From the NCBI GenBank assembly GCA_039000515.1, contig JBCFYV010000016.1, positions 124,001 to 188,000 on the forward strand: a stretch of DNA of 64,000 nucleotides, read 5' to 3'. The notes beneath the pieces are model-generated. The model was given only the letters and a program-made list of their open reading frames with translations. It was not told the origin of the DNA and did no database searches. This document shows positions 56,326-64,000 of this stretch, one piece after another; position 1 is the first letter of the stretch; each line of letters starts with the position of its first letter. Made by a program: the position numbers and the translations under genes. The stretch comes from Timema cristinae. Its lineage: Eukaryota > Arthropoda > Insecta > Phasmatodea > Timematidae.

Positions 56326-56641
56326 TACTAAAAGAAGTTAAATATGTCGTTCTGCTTTAGTTAATTCAGAAACTCAGGAGGGATTGTGTCATGAACTAGC
56401 AGGCCATTTGGTCAATTTGAAAACCAGAGGTAAACTGATCCATCCTAACATTCGCTTTCATCATATAATAAATTCGATAGAAACAGCTTTTAGTAAGAAC
56501 TGTCATTCAATTACATGTTTTGAAGATACACTGGATTGTGTGTTAAATAATGGGCAGCTTTCTTTTCCATGTTTACTACACAAAGAGGAAATAATGGTCT
56601 ACATCGTACAATATTACATACTCATGAGAATGAGACAATAA
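52740..56641 (+). pseudogene. P-element/THAP9-type transposase, multi-exon, broken
   Basis: Exons with matching splice sites: up to 53695, 53898-54106, 54740-54913, 55124-55321, and 55762 to the end (interrupted by a SINE). Content in order: SKVKSKQGSLYFEDW; MRDEISLRESASVCSQTLTY (first catalytic Asp region); AIVTDAAFTNRKMWKELGV (second); VFSDTPHLIKCVRSRL (GTP-binding/insertion boundary); VFSNSVATGLEFYR; LNEWESKVHEGKIRKEQFLT; LTAKMNQDPLE; and NFFGMIRQAAGSND. This is the signature order of P-element transposases. Frameshifts occur near 53375 and 53446. No THAP DNA-binding domain was found upstream, so the 5' end is missing or in an unseen exon. The final part continues at 56390-56640. Confidence 0.85.
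56126..56322 (+). mobile_element. 5'-truncated SINE inside P-element transposase
   Basis: Same SINE family as 8496, here in sense orientation, lacking the tRNA-like head and ending in (TAA)n. The flanking duplication AATTACTAAAAG is at 56114-56125 and 56323-56334. Its insertion breaks the last exon of the P-element gene, giving a clear order of events. Confidence 0.92.
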
Positions 56642-57157
56642 ACTTGGCAAAACTTTTCAAACCAAGAAAAGAAAAATAGACATTTAAAAGAATCGAGCAA
56701 ATCAGTAAAGAGTTAATATTTGTTTTCAAACTCTTTGAAAATTATATGAAAACGTCTTTTTTAGCACTGTGTCTTGCTACTCTTTCTGAACATTCACACA
56801 CAAACGCAAATGGGGTGATTTACATGAATGGAGATTTAAAAACATTAAGTAAAATTTAATAAATACTGCCTCGAGTATTTATTTCACTGACACCCCTATA
56901 CATCTGGGATATTTTCCTTTCTCTTAAATATTTTATGTATACATTTTGAACCGATTGATTATATCAGCACAAGACTTATAAGGATCATTCTCCCTAGGGA
57001 CAATTTATGTAAACAGTATTTTTTTATATATTTGTTAATTATTTTAACAAATATACTATTGTTTTAATATAATGAATATATAGCACAGAAAATAAAAAAA
57101 TGTACAAGTTATTACAGAAAAGATTATAAATAAAAAATATAATTTTTTATGGTGAAA
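56642..57157. other. No recognised gene
   Basis: AT-rich 3' flank of the P-element pseudogene. Nothing I can support. Confidence 0.45.
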
Positions 57158-57990
57158 TGTCACCTCCGTGGCATGTCACTACCCCCATGTAACTATCACT
57201 AGAGTTTGAGGCTTCCAAATTTATAACACTTTTTAAGAAGCCATTATAAATAAATGAGATGAAGTTTAATATAAAACAGTAATTCCAGGATGCAAATGTC
57301 ATAATAATTGTATTGAATTTATTAACTAAGTAATCTAAATCTCAAGGAGTGTTCCTTATTACAATGTCACCATCCATGGTCTGAACAGAACTTCCTTAAA
57401 AATCCACTAGATTGTGTAGTGAGGACAAAGGAACCATGTGAGAGAGAGCCCTGAGTAGCCATCTTGTATTGTGTTTCATTTCAATCCTACAGGTGGCTAC
57501 ATCCGTATCATGGTAAGGACGGCTTGAATAAGAACACAACTTACTTGAATTAATGATACTGCTTGAGTGAATGGTTTGGTCGGGAACACCCGGCTATCGA
57601 TAAGATTCTCGATAGACATTTAGAATGGGGCATGATGGGAAGCAGACAATTTATTACGTCACCACACATGGTAGCCAACCTACATGGAAATACATTACAC
57701 AGGTGAGTGTTTTGATTGTCTTATATATGAGTTATTTCCTTGTTATTGAAGAAAATTTTATTGATGTTCACCTCCATGGTGTTATTAAATTGTTGTTCTT
57801 ATATATATAAATGGTTCTCTTTGAAGTGACATTTAATGATTTAACATTGAATGAAAGCCAAAACCATGTGGATTAGTAATTCATAGTTTAGGTTCTGTGT
57901 AGATAAAACCTTATATCTGTCACCTCCATGGTTGTCACTTCCATGTACTTAATCTAGCATGGAGGTGACAATATAATCATGGAGGTGATA
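57158..57990. promoter_or_regulatory. Family A copy 2 motif cluster (TGTCACCTCCATGG)
   Basis: Copies at 57158-57171 (TGTCACCTCCGTGG), 57365-57380 (TGTCACCATCCATGGT), 57767-57780, 57918-57931 (exact), 57932-57947 (TTGTCACTTCCATGTA), and inverted at 57958-57970 and 57978-57990. All lie upstream of the family A gene at 58343, matching the arrangement in copy 1 but with a different sequence. Confidence 0.65.
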
Positions 57991-58342
57991 TAATTTCACA
58001 ATTAACAGTGGTAGTTATGTGATTTCAAGGCTTAAAAAGTTTGGTATCTCTCCATCATGGACATAATCAATGTGTAAGAAATATTTCAAAATTAATTCTA
58101 TCAAAAACAGTTTGTTCACTAAATGTAAACAATTACAAGTTTTGTGTGTGGATATTATTTTCTTCCTGCATAACTTTTTCGAGAATGGAAAATTTATATT
58201 GTGATGTTTTAATATAGGGGACCCCATGAACAATAGGAATGGACTTAGTATAAGAATCCGAAGTTTAAATCATTACAATATAATGTAAATAACATTTACT
58301 TTATACAAAAAATATTAATATTAATTTGTTTTCAGAAATAAA

Positions 58343-58381
58343 CATGGCAAGAAAAAAAACTTCTGATAAGAATTTAGTAAA

Positions 58382-58418
<37 letters not shown>

Positions 58419-60606
58419 ATGCAGAAATGGAGTGTAGAAATAAGATAGATCCAGTACGTTATGAAGAATTCAAAAGAAAGGAACGAGAGAGATATAATAA
58501 AAGAAAGAAAGAGGGGAAAATAAAATTAATCTCAGATTTAAGTGAAAGAGGTAAGAGACAACAAACAAAAAATGGGTTGAAAGGATGACAAGACATAGAA
58601 AGAGGCAGAAAGTGAACTTAATATAATTTTAGTGTGTGTCACTCCGTCATTAAGTGGCACAGAAGCAAGAGAAGTCACTGTTTCTGCTTCTGGGCCTAGC
58701 AAGGGCATACTAGGGAGGGCTGGCTCAAGTAGGAAGAATGCAGGCCATAAAAGGGTTTTAAGGATCAGATCACAGGCTCACTGAAAGTTAAAAGAACTTG
58801 AAGGAAAGCTCAAAAGGCTTTCAAAAAGTGCAGCTAAGTATAAGGCAAAGTACTACAGATTACGCAAACAAAAGGGAATAATGAAAGTCCACGAACAAAA
58901 GTTAGAGAATTCTTAAATGGTGAGAAAGTGTCTACCAAAGTAGTGAAACGTTTGCAGTTCAGAGAAGCACTTACTACGCAGATAGCCTACAATTACAATG
59001 CAAACAAAGATTCAAAAGCTCGTCAGTTTTTGCTAGAGTTCTAAGTGGCAAAATTATAAAAAAAATACAGGCTTCTTTCTCACACCAAGGAGTTTCTTTC
59101 ACATAAGCGCCACAAAAAGAATGAAGGGAAGAAAATAAAATCTGTTTTTGTAAAGTAAAAGTATGACACTGAAATTTCATTGCACTTGAAAAATGTTGTT
59201 GTTGAATTTTTTGAGAAGGTATGAAGTTAGTAGAATAGAAACAGGAAAGAAGGATGTTATAACAAGAAACAAAATTAAAAAACAGAGAAGAATACTGAAC
59301 AATAGTTTAAGGGTGCTACACAAACAGTTCAATGAATCACACTCTTTACAATATTGCTTACTCTACATTCTGCTTCCTGCACCCATTTTGGGTCCTTTCA
59401 CCTAATTTCCATAAGCGGGATACTTGTCTCTGTACAAAACATGAAAACTTTGACAAGATTTTTGAACCTCTGAAGCACCTCAACATTATTGAGTACAAGA
59501 GACCAGATGATTTGATTAAAGTATTAATTTGCAATGAGAAACCCAGCAGCAAACAATGTGTGGAAAGGAAGTGTGATGACTGTAAGGATAATCAGGTAGA
59601 AGCAAAGGAGTTTGAAGATAAAGAAACAACATACCAGCAGTGGTCAAGGAAGAAAGAGAAGATTTGTGTTAAACGAAAAGAAATACAATAGGTTTAAAGG
59701 AAACTGTCTCTACAAATATGAAAACAACTGTTTAACCTGCTTGTTGATGCATTGCCTAGTTATATGGGGCACATTTATAACATCAATCATCAGTATAAAG
59801 CAATTGCTGACTTAAAGCAGAACCTCAAATGTACTGATGTTCTTATCCATATTGATTTTGCTGAAAATTATGTGTGTAAATATGGAAAGGAAATACAAAA
59901 CATGCACTTTGGTGGATCTCACCAACAAGTCACACTACACACATGTGTTTTTTACTACAGAGGCAATGACTCGTATGATCTGAAGGTGCTACCAGTTTGC
60001 AACCCCATCAAACAGCCTGAGACATGATCCCAGGTCGATCTGTGCATACCTTAAGCCAGTACTACTCAAACATATTTCCAGTTTTGTGCGGCCTATTGTA
60101 AACATCCACTTCATAAGCGATTCCTCGTCAACTCAGTACAGAAAAAAAAAGATGTTCCTGGTACCTGAACCAATTTACCCAATAAACACTAACCTGGAAC
60201 TACAGTGAGAGTGGGCACAGAAAGGATGTTCCAGATGGAGTGGGTGCCACTCTCAAGAGAACAGCGGACCAGCTGGTGGCTGAAGGCAAGGATTTGGACT
60301 GCTATGAGACCTTAATTGAAACAGATGAGGGAAATATCTAATATAAATATATTCACGGTAATACCTAATGACATCACAGAGTTCGATGAAATGCTACCAA
60401 ATCAAATATCGGGGTTCAATAGAACAATGATGACCCATCAAGTTTCTTGGAGCAGGAAACAAAACCAAGTATTGCACCTGAGACGTCTTAGTTGCTTCCA
60501 TTGTTTACCAAAAGAGAAGTGTGCACATTACCATATTGGTGATTACTGCCCAGGGAAAGCTGCACCCTCAATTGAAACTGTTGTCTGTATCATTTATTGC
60601 TTTTAA
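58343..60606 (+). pseudogene. Family A DDE-like transposase, copy 2
   Basis: Starts MARKKTSDKNLVNV at 58343 after an AG acceptor-like TTTTCAG, then a poly-lysine run from about 31 A and a basic coiled region (YEEFKRKERERYNKRKKEGK). Later pieces: FLNGEKVSTKV, VVEFFEKVRYEVSR, KKDVITRNKIKKQRRILN, DTCLCTKHENFDKIF, an NEKPSSKQCVERKCDDCKDN cluster, YNINHQYKAIADLKQNL, and HIDFAENYVCKYGKEIQ (first acidic motif intact). HFGGSHQQVTLHT follows, then INIFTVIPNDI with a final C-rich end. It is the same order as the protein at 2305-5527, with frameshifts throughout. The 3' end is cut by the LINE at about 60626. Unlike copy 1 the DFAEN motif is uninterrupted. Confidence 0.6.
58389..58419. repeat. Poly(A) run in the transposase N-terminus
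   Basis: About 31 A interrupted by nothing until GAGATGC. It lies in a lysine-rich coding stretch and its exact length decides the frame. Confidence 0.8.
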
Positions 60607-60643
60607 TCATAAAACTTTTGGACCATTTTATTATTATTAATTA

Positions 60644-60711
60644 TTATTAATTTGTTTAACGGCCCATCGACACATCGAGGTCATTAGGGCCTTGAAATAT
60701 ATTTAAAATTA
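60644..60711 (-). mobile_element. Short LINE 3'-end fragment next to full LINE copy
   Basis: About 66 bp of the LINE 3' end (hairpin GGCCC...GGGCC plus TAA repeats) directly adjoins the 3' tail of the next LINE copy, in the same orientation. It is a second, extremely 5'-truncated insertion or a 3' dimer. Confidence 0.7.
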
Positions 60712-63700
60712 TTATTATTATTGTTTAAACGGCCCATCGACACATCTAGGTCATTAGGGCCTTGAAATATATTAAAAACATAATAAAATCCCATGGGGAA
60801 AGAGATAAAACATTTCACCATCTGAAACACTCCATAGAAGTGCTCAAATGGATTTTGGTATAAATTAAGTGATACACCAGCTAAAAAAAAACCACAAGTG
60901 TATCACTCCAATAAAAAGACAAAACATGTTAAAATGATAATACGTTAAAAAGACAAAACATGTTAAAATGATAATACGTTAAAAAGACAAAACAACATGT
61001 TAAATTGTAATAAAACTGTTAAAGATCTCAATATGAGATAATATCCAAAAGAGCCACTTTATAAAAGTGATCAAATGGCATTAAAAAGATCCGCCTGGCG
61101 TATAAAACGAAGTAAACAAATAACCCATCCGCACTATCGCGTAAAAAAACTTAAGTCACCTTTAAAATCAAGAGCCAGACGGATAGGGGCTAGTTTGCGA
61201 CACTCCACCAAAATGTGATGCACACTAAGGGGGTATCACAAAACTCACACACTGGAGGTGGATCCCCTCTTAGTAAAAAACTATGGGTCAATGAAGTATA
61301 CCCGACGCGGAGTTCGTCACGATGACCTCCTCTCTTCTAGATTTTCGTATAGAAAGGGCCACCGCGACACACCGTCCCTGATGGACCGCAAATTGTTTGA
61401 CAGGGGTCGAGACCCACTGCTCGTGCCAGGTGCGAAAAGACTCCCACGCCGAACATAACCCTTTAGATCAAAAAACATAACACCCAGACTCGCCTTCGGA
61501 GGCAGGCGTGTTTCCCCCTTTTGGCTGCCTGGTCCGCCAGTTTCATTTCCTGGAAGACCAGCGTGATCGGAATCAGCAAAAGGCGAGCCGGGTGCTTAAT
61601 GAATCAATTTAAAAATTTGCTCATGTATCATCTGCACGAGGGGATTCCAGGAGTAAGAGAGTGAAAAATGCCAACAGAGCACTCATGGAATCCGTGAAGA
61701 TGAGGACAGAACGTGACTACTTCGGTAAACAAAACACAAAGTTTTAAAAAGGCATTTTTATTCAGCCGTAAAAAAACACTGGTTTCTTTAGGTAAACCAA
61801 ATTTAAAATTGGGGATCCTTCCACAACAAAAGCACTCCCACGGAGGCTCCAGATTTAGACCCGTCAGTGTAGATGCGCTAAAAATCCGTGAAAGCGAGTG
61901 GAGAGGAGCTCATTAAAGGTCCTCTCATATACAAATTTGGGGTGGTCGTTTTTAGGGAACTTGGCAAGATCAAAATGGCATTGGGTAGGGTTATTTTCCC
62001 AGGGAGAAATCGACCTGGGGATGTGGGGATAGCCCTTTGGCAAACCTATCCCACACGTGTCAAAAAACTGATAGCTTCCTGACCCCAACCGGCCTTGTAC
62101 TACGCCATTTGGTTTCATACAAGACAGGGTTTTGGGGATGAAACAAAGGACGTAGGCAACATGCTGCGCCATAAAATGAAGTTTACACGTAAGATGCAAA
62201 AGATAGGACCCGCCGGTAAGAAAGAGGGGGCTCACCCGGCGTCGGGGACAGATGCGACGACTGGACGGTACGAAGGCACCAGTAGCCAGTCGAATGCCAG
62301 CAGGGTGGACACTATCTAGCATCTTTAAAAAGCCGAGGGTCTAGCTGGCCATAACAAGCTCCCGTAATCTATTTAGATCTGACCAGGGCCCTATACAGGG
62401 CATCAAAGTTTCCCTAACAGCCCCCCCAGGACCGGCCGCTAACCACCTTTTAGCAAATTCAAGGCTTGATACACCTCGCTTTCGGTCTTTGATGTGGGGG
62501 ATCCAAGTTAGTTTAAAATCAAATAACAGAACATAACGCCCAAAGACTGGTAAAACAACGGGTTTTATAAAATACTGGGGGCTGGCTGTATTCCGCGTGT
62601 TCGAGAAAGTGGACAACCCTCGTCTTGGCTGCAGGAAGCGAAAGCCATACGCGATGCCCACGATCCAAGATTTTTAAACAGAGAGCTGTATCTGCCGTTC
62701 AGCCCTGTGTAGACTTGACGAACTGCAATAAATGCGTAGTTTATCCAAAAAAGAGGCATGACCGTAAAGGAATGCGCACATTGTCAACAAAAGCTATTTA
62801 TTGCGATAGCGAACAACGTAAAGCTCAGAATACTACCCTGAGGCACCCCATTTTCTTTAAAAAATCTCGGATAAGGTGTTATTCAACCTTACCGAAAGTG
62901 TCTATCCGACATAAAATTAGATAAAAAATTGGAAGGTTCCCCCGAAACCCCCAATTAAAAAGTGTTTTTCAATATGCCGTACCACCAGGTGGTATCGTAC
63001 GCTTTCTCCAGATCGAAGAAGACAGCCAGAAGTTGCTGTTATGGAGAAAAGCGTCCACGAATAAGCGTCTCTAGACAGACAAGGTTATCAACCATGGATC
63101 GGTTACGGCGAAACCACATTGAAAATTAGATAGCAGATTGGGGATTCTAAATACCAAAATAAGTCGCTTATTAATTATTTTTTCCAATATTTTACATACA
63201 CAACTAGTTAAAGCTATCGGTCTATAGCTAGTTGGCTCTAATTTATCTTTTGCCACTTTTATATATAGGTATAAAGGTTGCTTGCCTCCTAGTGAGTGGA
63301 ACGTCTGGATTCCCAAACACTATTATAGAGGTCTAAAAGAAGTGCCTGTCCGGCAGGGGGCAGCTGACGCAACATTTCATAATGAATGTCGTTTTGGACC
63401 AGATGCTGTGCTGCCGGCCTGGGACAGGGCGTAGGTCAGTTGATCTTTGGTAAAGGGGGAGTTATAAACCCCCCCCGACTTTGGCCAAAAACAATAGCAT
63501 GGCGCTCGATGTTCCGCTTATAAAAACTGCGAACTCGTTAGTGTAGCTCGAGTGCTAAGAAATAGCGGCGAACATCGAGCCCAATACATTAACAAACCCT
63601 CCCAGGGGGGGGGCACTAAAACCGTTAAACTTAAGGGCAAAAAATTTTTTTTTTGGGGAATTGTTGCTTTTTGAAATTTACGGTTTTTTTCCCCAAAACC

Positions 63701-64000
63701 TTGTTTGGGGGGTTTTTAAAAAGGGGGTTTTAAAAAAATTTTTTCTCCAAAAATTTTTTCTTTTTTCCCCGAATGGGGGCCCAAAACCGACCAAAACCCC
63801 CGGGGAATGCCCCCGGTTTTCCCCCAAAGTATCCCGTGGGTTTGAAAAAAGATGGGGCCCTTCGAGGGTAAAAAAACCCCCAAAAACCAAAACCCCTCGC
63901 TCCCCCGGGTAAGGGGAAATTGGAAAAACGCGGTTTGGGGGGGATTTAGGGATGGGCCCCCGGGGCCCCCGCAAAAAAACCGCCGAATAAAAAAACCCAT
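60706..64000 (-). mobile_element. I-clade LINE copy 3, partial, minus strand
   Basis: Colinear with 21889-25205 of the complete LINE: 3' UTR, C-terminal domain, RNase H and reverse transcriptase segments (SYRPIALTSCVCKILEK near 63215, ATGAF and MLDSVHPAGIRL near 62300). The window ends within the region equal to the endonuclease/polymerase junction. It has many one- to three-base indels, so ORF2 is in short frames. The indel rate rises to the right, so part of the damage is probably technical. Confidence 0.85.
63590..64000. other. Low-quality, homopolymer-inflated sequence
   Basis: From about 63590 the sequence becomes runs of A, C, G and T. The order of landmarks still follows the LINE: CCCAAAACCTTG-TTTGGGG against CCCAAACCTTGGTTGTGGG at 24917, and GGGATTTAGGGATGG against GAGGATTTAGGGATGG at 25152. 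Open frames here are not genes. Confidence 0.8.

Noticed and set aside
63661..64000. Open frames of 83-98 codons at the window end
   Set aside because: They come from homopolymer-distorted LINE sequence.

Overview
The window is eukaryotic, AT-rich and intron-bearing, and almost entirely made of transposable elements at different stages of decay. The mix (an I-clade LINE with a (TAA)n tail, a tRNA-derived SINE, Ty3/gypsy, piggyBac, mariner, a spliced P-element/THAP9-type transposase, Penelope-like remnants) suggests an arthropod, perhaps a large-genome insect; that is inference and I cannot name a species. Only one stretch looks like a conserved host gene: a single exon of an EME1/MMS4-like structure-specific endonuclease subunit at 48.05-48.25 kb on the minus strand.

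Layout. 0-6.2 kb: SINE fragment, a 44-bp palindromic tandem repeat, then a decayed DDE-like transposon ('family A') flanked on both sides by copies of one 16-bp motif and split by a 1.4-kb LTR-like insertion. 8-12.5 kb: a LINE tail, a complete SINE with 12-bp target duplications, a second LTR-like block, another LINE fragment with a 54-bp tandem array, and a relic of a second DDE-like family ('family B'). 13-19.2 kb: two piggyBac relics, a Penelope-like relic split by a SINE, a TTAA-flanked hairpin MITE and a tRNA-like sequence. 20-21 kb: a motif cluster and first exon of family B. 21.1-28.5 kb: a large foldback element whose right arm was split by a full-length 6.3-kb I-clade LINE; the intact left arm preserves the pre-insertion site. 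28.76-43.22 kb: a tandem Ty3/gypsy array (LTR-internal-LTR-internal-LTR) flanked by a short target duplication, with a clear -1 frameshift signal between gag and pol. 43.3-45.1 kb: the body and 3' part of another family B element, with a CA microsatellite grown inside a conserved motif. 45.4-49.4 kb: an internally deleted mariner, an inverted-repeat cluster, the EME1-like exon and a 1-kb MITE. 49.5-51.8 kb: a patchwork relic of the LINE. 52.9-56.6 kb: a P-element transposase pseudogene with introns, interrupted by a SINE. 57.2-60.6 kb: a second family A element with its own motif cluster. 60.6-64 kb: a third LINE copy whose sequence degenerates into homopolymer-rich noise towards the window end.

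The feature I find most worth following is that families A and B, which encode DDE-like proteins I cannot place in a named superfamily, each carry clusters of a short family-specific motif (12-16 bp, both orientations) next to the coding region. This looks like a shared architecture of transposase-binding subterminal repeats. No gene in the window is a bacterial-type operon or defence system; nearly every coding region is broken, and differences between near-identical copies often fall in homopolymers, so some breaks may be sequencing errors.
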